Shown here piece after piece: positions 1-9,990 of a stretch of 64,000 nt of DNA (positions are counted from its first letter, which is position 1; the number at the start of each line of letters is the position of its first letter). Location: positions 296,312-360,311 of the forward strand of contig JAQGDQ010000228.1 in NCBI GenBank assembly GCA_030141605.1, in the 5' to 3' direction. Below the pieces are notes generated by a model that was not told the origin of the DNA, ran no database searches, and saw only the letters and a list, made by a program, of their open reading frames with translations. This stretch comes from Tubiluchus corallicola. Its lineage: Eukaryota > Priapulida > Priapulimorpha > Priapulimorphida > Tubiluchidae. The position numbers were made by a program, and so were the translations under genes.

Positions 1-760
1 TTATTCAAAAACATGCCCAAAGACAAATTTTTAACCAAAGGTGTACAACCGGGATCGGTACTGGGACCTTTGCTTTTCGTTGTTTTTATAAACGATTTAC
101 GATTATAAACGCTGACACATGGATAAACTGTAAATAACTGAAATGCGATCTTGAAATGGAATGAGATTTCTTTTTACCAAGTCTAAAATAATCTCAGTTG
201 GTGATGGTTATGTGTTTGATTATTAACTGGTCAATGAAAATGACGCTCCAGTTTCTTCAACTTATTCATAATCTGAGCGTTTCTTGGATTATCATACTCT
301 GACCAATTAAAGAAAATTAGGTTGACTACTCTAAGTTATAGATGTCTAAGAGGTTAGCTAATTCCCTGTTATAAATTATTAAATAAAGTTTATTTGACAA
401 ATATGTCACCATTACAGTTTGAGCAAATCGTACTGTCTTCGAGCAGTGTGTTGCACCAACCTCGTGCAAAGCACAAAACTGGTTATCACGATTCCTTCTT
501 GTGTACGATAAGTGTGCCCATTTGGAACAAGCTTCCTGCGTCAGTTAGACGTTCACTGTCGATAAACGTTTTCAAGAATTCATTAGATGAGCACTTTGGG
601 GAGCATTCGCGCTCTAAATTGATCACCGAGCTTTGTTGTTGCCGCCACCTCCATATATGTTTGACCACATATTGTACTAATTCAAATTTCGTATGCCATG
701 TCATTAAACTTGTATTTGAATCACGTGTCCTAAAATTTTACAAAACTACGAGAATAATAA
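1..760 (+). mobile_element. LINE reverse transcriptase remnant (3' part)
   Basis: Bases 34-110 translate to a stretch containing GVQPGSVLGPLLFVVFINDL, the conserved palm segment of non-LTR retrotransposon reverse transcriptases, followed by a stop. From 394 a second open stretch has the usual C-terminal LINE pattern, with WNKLP near 523 followed by FKNSLDEHF. The segment between is broken by stops and appears partly deleted, so the element is dead. It ends in the microsatellite that follows. The family (CR1/jockey-like) is inferred from motif style only. Confidence 0.8.
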
Positions 761-761
761 T

Positions 762-929
<168 letters not shown>

Positions 930-1396
930 TTACATATTTAATATTTTGAACCCCGCTAAGGGCTTCTTCGTTAGTGTAAAAATAGCAATATGCAAATTTT
1001 TCAATACAGAAACACTTTAAGATCCGGAGCCTGCCAAATTACAAATAAAAACTTCTAAAAACTCCAACAATAGTTATACAAATAGCATGTGACCAAAAAC
1101 TGCACTCCGCTCTTATTTATATTTATGTTTCTTTTGATCCTTTTGTGTAAATGGATAAGCAAAATGGAAACAGGGTCTTAGTTCCGGGATTTCTCTTAAT
1201 TTCGGAATTGGGATCAAGTACGTGCCTTATTAGCTTGATTTGAGCATTACGGTTGATAAGCTATTCAGTCTTAAAATGAATCCTATGATTTTGGTAACGA
1301 TAGTCCGACTATAACGCACTTACTGACCTGTTTACCACATCCAGGACCAGTTGAATGTTCACAATTTAAAACAGCTTTTAATTTTAACGAACGTAC
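930..1396. other. No gene recognised
   Basis: AT-rich sequence between the microsatellite and the collagen-like exon. On the minus strand near 1334-1352 there is a short GPGCGK-coding stretch followed by a GTCAGT donor-like site. No convincing acceptor precedes it, so I do not call it an exon. Confidence 0.5.
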
Positions 1397-1882
1397 CTGG
1401 TGCGCCTGGCCATCCTTGTTCACCTTTATGACCTTTCATTCCTTTCATTCCTTTCATACCTTTAGGTCCAGAAGGCCCAAAAGGTCCAGAAGGGCCAGGT
1501 GGCCCAGAAAGTCCAGATGGGCCACTAGGTCCAGTAGCCCCAATAGGACCAGATGGGCCAGGTGGACCTGAAGAACCAGAGGGGCCAGCAGGTCCAGAAG
1601 ACCCAGAGGGTCCTGGTTGCCCAGAAGGACCAGGAGGACCTGAACGACCAGATGGGCCAGAAGGACCACGTTCTCCAGAAGGTCCTGAAGCCCCAGAGGG
1701 TCCTGGTTGCCCAGAAGGACCAGGAGGACCTGAAGTACCTGAAGGACCACTTGGTCCTGTGTCACCAGAAGGGCCACTGGAACCAGGAGGACCAGAAGAT
1801 CCACTAGGACCTGATGGACCAGTTTCACCACTAGGACCAGGGGGACCTGAGGGTCCTGGTGGACAATTGCAGCCGTTGTGTT
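1397..1882 (-). CDS. Collagen-like exon, Gly-X-Y repeat
   Basis: The minus strand encodes 51 uninterrupted Gly-X-Y triplets, preceded by a short Cys-containing segment (GCNCPPG) and ending GEQGWPGAP. The exon has a clear acceptor (polypyrimidine tract then ACAG, just above 1882) and a donor GTACGT just below 1397. Both borders split the codon after its first base, so the 486-bp exon is symmetric. If the donor is not used, the frame continues only to TFVKIKSCFKL and a stop near 1359, so this could instead be the last coding exon. The protein should form a triple helix and be secreted or membrane-anchored; the two Cys could link the chains. Ser occupies the Y position in 28 triplets, which is unusual. 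Near the C end four Lys-containing triplets (GMK three times, then GHK) follow each other. No other exon of the gene was recognised, so family membership beyond 'collagen-like' is open. Confidence 0.85.
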
Positions 1883-2029
1883 CTGTAAAAAAACAACAAC
1901 AACAATAAAAAATAATTTCACATAAAATTCTAGTAACTGGGTGTCTGTGATTTTCTGGGTGTCTGTGATTTTTTGTGTCATGCATTAAGCAAGTAACTAA
2001 GTAAGTAAATAATTTATATGTCGTTGATT

Positions 2030-3620
2030 TTTTTTACTGGATGACAATAAACAAAAGCAAAAATATAATAAGAAAGAAAAAAGACGGGGTGGCGAAAAGA
2101 CCAACGGTCACCAAGTCAGCCACCTCTATACAAAATTAGAGAAAATTGAATGACCTGTTAAGTAGACATAGATAAATAAATATAAATTATCAATCTGAAA
2201 ACAAAAAGAAAAATAAGGATAGTTTGACACAAATTAACAAAATGAGTTCAAATAAGGTTAAAACTAAAAATGGCTAACAACAAACAAAAGTAGATAAAGT
2301 GAAACAAAATTAAAATTAGCAAACAGAACCAAAATTTAAAATGAAGAACCAAGAAACAGAATGAAAGCAATGCTAAACTGTAGTTGTATCAAACATAATC
2401 AGTTGAGATCGGGTTAAAATTGAAAATGGCAAACAAAAGATAAATATTGTTATTGAGATGAAACACAATTAATTACAAAACCAGAATTTCAATTTAAAGA
2501 AACTCAATCCATCGTATGAACCAAAGAATGAAAGCAAAATCAGACTGTCAAAACTGAAAATCATTAAATTAAAAATAGTTTAGGCGAGAAATAAAATAAA
2601 CGAATCCAATAATCAAACAATAATAAAAAAGGCATGGTGTAAAAACATGTTAAGTTTAAAAGTAGTTTATTTATTTTGGTAAATTGGAGTCCATGCAAGA
2701 TAGTGGTATGCCAAAGAATAAAAGCTTAATGCCGAATATTATTTTTTTCAGAGTATGGGGGATATATAATGAATAGCTATCAGACGATAAAATAAATCTA
2801 GTAGTAATTTAGAAACGAAGCAGCGAAAATGGGGTGGTAAAGATTTCTTACTGAATTTCCTTAACTAAATAGCATAGTTCCCAATTTGATACAAACGAAT
2901 TTTTTTCGTTGCAGTGTGCAATATTTGGGAGTCTGTGATTTCAGAAGGGAGACTATTGTAAAGTTTGACACCATTATGGTGGAGAGAGTTCAAAGTATGT
3001 TGGGTCTTGAACCTACTTTGAAAATAGTGGCCTTTATTTGGGGATCTCGTGGAATGTGAATGGACTTCTCTTATTTTTAAAAAGTAATACTTGTATAAAC
3101 CTGGCAAAGTGGTCTGTGTTGTACCTGTACATAAATTTAAAGAGTTCCAACCTAGATGTATATATATATCGTAAACTTTTAGTATATTTAACTGGTTATA
3201 TGAAGGTGCACCTTGAGCTATGTAATGAGAGAATGTAATCAGTTTAATAATTTTGTTTTGTACAGTGATAAGTGGTTGTAATATGTATTTGCTTTGTTTT
3301 CCCCCATCACAAAATGCCATACTGTAATTAGGGACATATGAAAGCGTAATGTATCATTTTGAGGATTGGTACAATAACAAATAACGTAGTTTTGCAAATA
3401 TGCCTACAGTCTTACTTAGTTTTGTTGTTATAGTATTAATATGAGTCTTGCATTTCATATTACTATCAATTTGGAGCCCAAGGTACTTTATGCAATTGGT
3501 CAATTGGTTTGAATTAAGTCGTAGTTACCTATTTTTAAGTTAAACAAAGAATTCTTATTTTGTGGCATTTTCTTTCCTATTAGCATGTACTTAGTTTTTG
3601 AAAAAATTATTGACAATTTG
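2030..3620 (-). mobile_element. LINE 3' half, minus strand
   Basis: Reading the minus strand, about 3500-3380 encodes IKYLGLQIDSNMKCKTHINT, the thumb-proximal LINE motif. This is followed from 3320 to 2865 by a C-terminal domain with ITVQNKIIKLITFSHY and NSLPSEI. A long 3' UTR follows, with the GGTGGCTGAC...GGTCTTTTCGCCACC stem seen in invertebrate CR1-like elements at about 2130-2085. Frameshifts occur near 3320. The promoter and N-terminal half are missing, as is typical of 5'-truncated insertions. Confidence 0.8.
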
Positions 3621-3734
3621 TTGGCTAACATCTAATTATTTACTTTTATTAATTCACAATTAGTTTGGTTTTGGAGATACTGTAGATTGGTGTCAGAAAG
3701 GAATAAACTCGTAGGCAGATAATCGGGCTTTTAA

Positions 3735-3834
3735 GTTAGAAACGCTTATTCGTATATAATTGGTACGCCATGCAAACTAGTTAACCTATAATCTATATTG
3801 TCCTTCCTTCCTCTGTGTCCTGTACCCGATGTTA
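3735..3834 (-). repeat. LTR fragment, inverted partner of 4616-4715
   Basis: The reverse complement of this stretch aligns with 4616 onward over about 100 bases with gaps. Shared blocks include ACATC(A/G)GGTA, CAGAGGAAGGAAGGACA and the AATAAGCGTTTCT block. The two therefore look like two copies of one LTR in opposite orientation. Confidence 0.6.
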
Positions 3835-3840
3835 CTCCAC

Positions 3841-4610
3841 ACTAATCGCTTCCCACACTAGATAGAATTAAAAAAAGTTCATTAGATATAATAAACCACA
3901 AACAACGACACAATATGGTTGCGTTGCAGTAGCTTAACTGGCCAAGATGTTCAAGATGGCATTCATTCAAGTAGTAACTATGCTTTGTTAAATATAATAA
4001 ACATACTATTCTATGGATATCGTGAATAAGGATTAATGATTTATGTTATGCATAAATGGTTGTTATTATTTTTACGTAGTTATTATCTGTATTAAGCAAG
4101 TAAGTGCTTTCAGCACATTTTATATTATATACTTACTGTGGGCTTAAGTTCAAAATAAAGAATTAAACCAAACTGAATTAGTATTCCGTAACGGATTTGC
4201 ATACGTTTTCTGCTATGTTACGTCATGAGTTAATTAGCACACAATACCCTCAAGAACAAAGGATATGTATTAGATGATAGTAACTATGGGCACTTAGAAA
4301 CTTAGTGCGCATGCTTCACACGTTATGTGGGCAATTTAGTCAGACCTAGATCATTGGTAACTAAAACTCCGAGCTGGTAACATCTATCACCTTTGAAGTA
4401 ATTGATTTGATATTGTAATTAGTGTTTTGGACTTGCGATAAACGGGTGTAGGTGTAGCACTTCTTAGCCATCTTGGTGGTTAGTTAGTGAAGTTTTAGTT
4501 AAGCTAGTGCAACGTAGCCATCTTGTGTCGTTGTTATATTTAGTGGGGTATGGGTGTATATCTAATGAACTGTCAGAAATTTGTTTATACCTAGCGTGGG
4601 AAGCTATTAG
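3841..4610. other. No gene recognised
   Basis: AT-rich sequence between the two opposed LTR-like fragments. It may be decayed retroelement or older host sequence; nothing coding is recognisable. Confidence 0.4.
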
Positions 4611-4615
4611 TATAG

Positions 4616-4831
4616 TGTAACATCAGGTATAGGACATACAGAGGAAGGAAGGACACTGCTTGAATACAGATCAACTATCAGCATAGTGTACTAATTAGAG
4701 AATAAGCGTTTCTTTCTTTGAATTAACAGACTAGAGTTGTTGATTACTTAGCTATAATCCCGTATTGCTGTTTGAGTTGTTCTGATTATTTTATTGTCAC
4801 GAGATAGCTTGTGGGGCTAGCACGTAATATT
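4616..4831 (+). mobile_element. Ty3/gypsy-like 5' LTR remnant
   Basis: Starts TGTAACATC and ends next to a primer-binding-site-like sequence. A divergent inverted copy lies at 3735-3834. The 5' edge is set by the TG and by the end of similarity to the other copy, so it is approximate. Confidence 0.5.
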
Positions 4832-4849
4832 TGGGGACTCGTCCGAGAT
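4832..4849 (+). promoter_or_regulatory. tRNA primer-binding site, tRNA-Pro type
   Basis: TGGGGACTCGTCCGAGAT differs at two of 18 positions from the complement of a typical tRNA-Pro 3' end. It sits just downstream of the LTR and upstream of a gag-like frame, as expected for minus-strand priming of a retroelement. Confidence 0.65.
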
Positions 4850-4906
4850 AGAATTACTTGAGCTTTACTGAGCATTGAGTGATTATAGTAAGTTGATCAT
4901 CTTTCA

Positions 4907-5320
4907 AACACGTTGGAGTTTGATGTTGAAGTTTTTGTGCCATCTCCAGCTCTTGATACGTTAAGAAAATTAAAGGTTCAAATAGTCGTTAAGGTGAAAT
5001 TGAACTGGAGTTACAGAATGAAAAAGGCGGAATTGCAACAGGTGCTAGTGATGACGAAGCAAGTATTGAAATTGAATTTGAAGGAGGTGGGGATGCAGAT
5101 AGAGATGAAAAGATTAAAACTGAAGGAAAGAAAGGCTGTGGAGAGAATTGAGGAAAGAAGGGCTGAGTGGGAATTGGCGAAAGAACAGCTGAGAGGGAAT
5201 CTAAAGGGATTTTTGACGGATTTGTTGGAGTTGTTGGAGGTGAAAATACAGGAAAGTTTGTTAAGATTCTCAGAGACACTGGAGCTGCTGCTGCGTTAGT
5301 TTTGTTGGAGGATGCTTTGC
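4907..5320 (+). pseudogene. gag-like remnant of a Ty3/gypsy element
   Basis: About 60 bases after the primer-binding site, the plus strand encodes EFDVEVFVPSPALDTLRKLK. This has the style of the N-terminus of gypsy gag proteins, in which a 'dT.RKxdL' helix is followed by a Lys-rich segment. After that the frame drifts: KAELQQVL and a Glu/Lys-rich coiled-coil-like run reach a stop at 5299. No zinc knuckle is seen. It is a decayed copy; the assignment rests on position and short motifs. Confidence 0.5.
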
Positions 5321-5736
5321 CAGTACCAAAGACAGTGGTATGACAACAGCATACCATTGTCATGATTCACGCCCCGTGCCTCAAGTCGAACATGCATCCC
5401 CGATCAGTTGAGGTCGCAGTAAGTCCAAGTTTGCCTTCAGGAATTTCAAAGGTGTTGGGAAACGATTTGGGTAAGGGCATAACAATGGAGCCTTATTGTC
5501 TGCTGCACCGTACCTAGGACTAATGTAGCGGAAATTGATTAACTCAGTGTATTTTCAGCCTGCGCAGTTGCGAGAGCAATGGCCAACAGTGCAGAAAATG
5601 AAGAACAGGAAGGGGTAGTGGATCTGTCAGAAACATTTGTGTCGCTAATTAAAAAGAAGAGAGGAAATCACGAGAGACGGAGCAGTTTGCAGAAAATATA
5701 GAGGGAAGATCAGAAGGCTGACATAGTGAAATAACT
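5321..5736. other. Decayed retroelement sequence, no clear frame
   Basis: Stops in all frames. It lies between gag-like and pol-like pieces and is probably eroded gypsy sequence. Confidence 0.35.
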
Positions 5737-6120
5737 TCACGACTCGATCAAATGAAAGAGAACCAAAAGACAGATGTAGAGATCGGTCCTCTTCTGGACA
5801 AACTCATAAGCGAGGAGAGAACTATCCAGTTGGTTAATTGGTTTACTACCTACAAGAGAGTGTATTAATGCGGTTGTGGCCACCCATAGATGCGGCAGAA
5901 GTGGATTAACTCTGTATGGGTGTTGCCTAATAGGTGTGGAATCACCAACATTTACATCATAATATGTAACATCAGTACGCTTGGGCACATCAGGAAATCC
6001 TTATGCTTCATTAGAAGGTTTTTCAAATCTTAAATCTGAGTGTCCTCTAAATTCTTCAACTTCTCATGTAAGTTGGTCAATATTTCATCGTTACTTAACT
6101 TCAGGGAATAACTAGACTCA
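5737..6120 (-). pseudogene. Ty3/gypsy pol fragment (start of reverse transcriptase), minus
   Basis: On the minus strand, 5985-5900 encodes VPKRTDVTYYDVNVGDSTPI followed by RQHPYRVNP, the conserved entry to gypsy reverse transcriptase. Upstream (6120-6010) encodes the linker region with DPDHVTSESSYSLKLSNDEI. The palm with the catalytic YxDD is absent. It faces opposite to the gag and integrase pieces on either side. Confidence 0.8.
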
Positions 6121-6174
6121 CTAGTAACATGATCTGGATCTACATAATCGCCAAATAACATTACAAACAGTTTG

Positions 6175-6345
6175 AGAGCTCACAAAGCGGAAATCCTGAA
6201 ACAGGCACGCGAAGTTCCAATGCGCGGTCATTTGGGTACTAACAAAACAAGGAAAAGTACTTTTGAACAGTAGTAAGAAAGAGTGTTGCAGAATGTTGCA
6301 CAACGTGTCAAATATGTCAGGCTGGCAAAAATTTCGAACCATAGC
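6175..6345 (+). pseudogene. Gypsy integrase zinc-binding domain fragment
   Basis: The plus strand reads HKAEILKQAREVPMRGHLGT then NKTRK, and, after two stops, a CQAGKNFEP segment in another frame. This is the HHCC finger at the start of retroviral-type integrases (the GHLG..KT signature). It carries stops and frameshifts and is dead. Confidence 0.7.
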
Positions 6346-7109
6346 TGCATTATTGACACTTATAGTAACTAAAATTTATTCAACATTCTATAAAATGCAT
6401 TTGTTTATGTTACATTTGGCACTTTGAATTAATAAATTGGAGCTGTTGATTTTCAAATAAAAATGTAAAATAAAATAAAATTATATTGCGATATATGGGC
6501 AAAACTATTGCGGTATTTCGCTAAAATTTTCGGACGATTTTAATTTGTGAATTTCTACTTGATCCAGTTTTGCGATAAAAAACTGGATAACTGCGACACT
6601 TGCGATATTTGCTGCATTAAGTCTTAATGATACGACAAAGCACAAAGTCAAAGAACTGCGTATTACTTTATCAAGAAAACTGTAGTAGTAAAAGCAGTAA
6701 TGACGGCAGTGGCAATGATGAAGATGATAATAATGCTGAACACGCTAATATGTAGTATTAATCCTTAATCATTAAAAATGTATAGCTAAATTGATTACCT
6801 TCCTCTTCTTCTTCTTCCTCCTCCTCCTGTGATAATACATGTGTGAACCGAGAAGTTATCAACGCCAGTGTAAACCAATACAGGCATCCACGAGTCCCGG
6901 AAATAAATGCCAACATCTTGAAACACAAAATAACTTTCAAGAAACAGATAAAAACTGATGAAAAAAATGTTGAAATACCCCAAATGTTTCTACAATTTCT
7001 GTGAAATATCTATGATCATTAGTACCCCCTTCTGTTTGTTTCTCTCTCTTATGGTATGAAACCAGCTCTCTAGCTAGTATAAAGCGAAAGAGTAGGGTAC
7101 ATTGCGAAT
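6346..7109. other. No gene recognised
   Basis: AT-rich. Contains a short GAT-rich patch near 6710-6740 and a TCC/TTC patch at 6803-6828. The small frames across the patch are low-complexity artefacts. Confidence 0.5.
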
Positions 7110-7960
7110 ATTTAAACAGTAAATCGATTGAAGTATTGAACTCGTATAAGCGCTATAAAAATAAGGTTATTACATTGATTAGAACTGCCGGTCGTGATTA
7201 TTTTCACAATAAGTTAAATGAAAATAAGCACAACATTGCCATGTTTGGGAAAAAAATTAAGCAAATCATAAGCAAGAGGTAATATTCAATAAACAACGTT
7301 TAAAAATAACGGTAGCGAAAACGAGATAACAGATTCGACAGCAATTGCTAAGAATTTTAACATTTTTTGTAAACGTTGGTCAAAACGTAGGAAACAAACG
7401 AAGGAAATTTCTATCCTTAACAGAGATCCTTCTTACTACATGAAATATGGTTTAGGTGACCGTGTATTTCACGACCCCCACTAACCGATAATGATGCAGA
7501 AAAAATTAAATTATCTTTAAAAAATAGAATAACCCCTGGCTCGGGATGACATAACCACTGAAACTTTAAAATGATTCTACTGACATTACGTTTTAACTTG
7601 TCATTTACATCTGGCGAGGTGCCAAAAAAATTAAAGTTAGCTAAAGTAAGCCCCATATACAAAAACCAAAAAAAAGAATCATACTGTTTCACTAACTACC
7701 GCCATGTTTCTCTACTCCCGATGTTGCCCAAGCTGTTAGAAAAACTTATGTATACAAGATTAATCAAATTTGGAAATGAAAATAATATGCTATATATGTA
7801 TCAGTTTGAATTTCGCGAAACATTTTCCACAGAAATTGCCTTGTTATTACCGTTAGACAAAATTAGCAATGCAATAGAAAATAATGAATAGAACAGCTTC
7901 TTGATATAAAAAAGGCATTCAACACAGTAAACTACGCGATTTTTATGCAGTTTCAAAGAT
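7110..7960 (+). mobile_element. LINE fragment: linker and N-terminal reverse transcriptase
   Basis: Bases 7135-7260 encode RYKNKVITLIRTAGRDYFHN, the linker upstream of the RT domain. From 7571 the frame encodes GEVPKKLKLAKVSPIYKN, then NYRHVSLLPMLPKLLEKLMY, a QFEFRETFST block and finally an IKKAFNTVN block near 7905. This is the normal order of LINE RT segments, but stops and frameshifts separate them and the YADD palm is missing. Confidence 0.85.
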
Positions 7961-8324
7961 GCAAGATCACGATTTTTTTACATTGCGATCAACATGAATG
8001 AATCCTGTTACCAGTAAAACGTTCGGCAAAGCTAATAATGTTGCACAAGTTGCTGTACTTGCAGCCGTCTTGCTACCTTCTTGAAATCCTAAATGGTGTA
8101 ATGTTCTAGGATATTTTGAGCATTAGATGTTGATTCTTGGTCTTGAAAACCAACATCAAAATTATTACAAAGTAACTTTTTTCGTCATTTCTAAAAAGTG
8201 ACTGTATTAAAGGTTGGCTTTAACGCATATTATGTTCATTTTATACTTTGCTAAAGTCACTCTTCACATTCTGTACAGATCATAGCTATAGACATTTATT
8301 TCACACTTTTCCCAAAATGCATAC
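7961..8324. other. No gene recognised
   Basis: AT-rich spacer between a LINE fragment and the palindromic-repeat DNA element. Confidence 0.5.
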
Positions 8325-9990
8325 GCATGGAGCTCCCGAAGAGTCACGTTGAGAAAACTTAATAATTCGTGGCCACGAATTACTAATCCGTGTGCACAAA
8401 ATACTAATTTATGGCCTCGAGATACTAATCCGTGCGCACGAGATGCTAATTCCTGGCCACGAATTAATATGATCGTGCACAGAGATTCAGGTTAATGAAT
8501 GACAACAGCTGCAAGTAGCTATACTTCACTTATCAGTTTCATGAAAAACTGAGTTAAACTTGACATTAACGAGATGCTCGCCACTTGCCTATCCCTGGTC
8601 CGATACGGATTCGCTAATGTGTGACCCCAGCAGTTTGCCCTGTTTTCACATTTTGGCTTCCAGCTCAGGCCTATTCTAGCTGAGCGCCTACACCAGATTT
8701 TTACCTTGTAAATTTCATTAATCTATGCACCATAACTTTACAGTTATTCAATGTTACTACAGTTTGGCTTCTATCTGGGAATTTTAAAGTATTCAAACTC
8801 TTTAAAAGGCGAGGCACGTATCTACCCCATGCGTTTCTAAATACACGTAAAAAAATTTTGAATTTCGCTCAACTCCCTGGGAGGAGATGAATGACAATTT
8901 TAAAACTGATCATTGTCCAGTGTATTTTTCAGGGCACCACACCATGATTATGGCTCTTACCCTAGGTATGTACTTTGCAAGTTTCATAACTACAGTTTAG
9001 CCTGTGTTATTTAAAGTTATGGCTCGAACTGACCTACGTCCTGAATGTCCTGCGTGCCTTCGATCATTTGACTGAGATCACTGTACAACACAAATTTCTA
9101 ATTTTCACATAGTGGCGCCTGTCTCAGGCCATTAAAGAATCCCAGCTTTTTAAAACCCAGCTGCACCTCCCGTTTTCACGAAAAATCTAGTAAGTCCATT
9201 TTGTTGCAAAATTGAGTTGTTGGTATCAGGGCATATTTAGTACCATGGTCTATCTCTCCACCGAACGATTTTGACGTTTGTTAAGCGAGTTGTTGACAAA
9301 TTAAGAAACCCAGTAAGTGCATTTTTCGCTGAAATTTGCAGACAGACCTAGCAAGTCAGTCTACATGAGTGTCCATTTCAGCCATTCACGATGCGTTTTG
9401 CAATTGTGCAGCCAGGAGCCGCTCTGTAGGGGAACAGTTGGGTTGGTTGAAAAGTGAACCAGTTTTTCTCGTTTGTTCAAAATTTATTAACTTACTAGGT
9501 ATTTCCGGAAAACGAAAGACATCTGCCCTTAAATATAGTAACTTTCTTCCCCCACCCCGTGCTTTAGAAAAAAATTAAATTCAAATTGGTTTTGGTCGAA
9601 AAATGAGGCGTCCATTTCATTTAATCGTGGGAAATACGTGATTGAGCAAAAATGACCACCAAGTTAGACAATCCAGAAACTCTGCCACCAAAAAAGTCAA
9701 TATTCAAAACTCTAAATTAGGCAAACTTAATAATTTTAATGTAAACAATCTTAAAAAATAAGAACGGTAAAAATCTGTAAGCGAATTATTATACGTACTT
9801 TTTCCGTTACAAGTTTTAAGCTATATGATGGGCAAATAAACGCATATTGAAGATTTAAAACCTCAAAACATGATTAGTTTGATTTCTTCTGCCATAACGC
9901 CGTTTCGGTAATTACATTATGTAATTAATAATTCGTGGCCACGAGTTAGTAATTTTTCTTAACGTTGCCCTTCGGGGGCTCCATGCATAA
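8325..9990. mobile_element. Non-autonomous DNA element with subterminal palindromes
   Basis: The ends are inverted copies. The left end from about 8330 (gcatggagctcccgaag, then cacgttgagaaaa, then aattcgtggccacgaatta) matches the reverse complement of 9985 back to about 9923 (gcatggagcccccgaag, caacgttaagaaaa, actcgtggccacgaatta). A third copy of the same end lies at 57317-57408. The interior of about 1.5 kb has no transposase and contains degenerate internal repeats. Exact ends and target duplication could not be fixed. Class is open. Confidence 0.7.
8363..8468. repeat. Five 21-bp units, each centred on a palindrome
   Basis: The units begin TAAT and alternate between a TGGCCA core (tcgtggccacgaat, tatggcctcgagat, tcctggccacgaat) and a GTGCAC/GCGCAC core (ccgtgtgcacaaaat, ccgtgcgcacgagat). 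The 21-bp spacing is regular over about 105 bases. The same core appears singly at the right end of the element and at 57365. Confidence 0.85.

Noticed and set aside
1314-1352. Short GPGCGK stretch as another collagen exon
   Set aside because: The only acceptor would leave a 22-base intron, too short to be credible.
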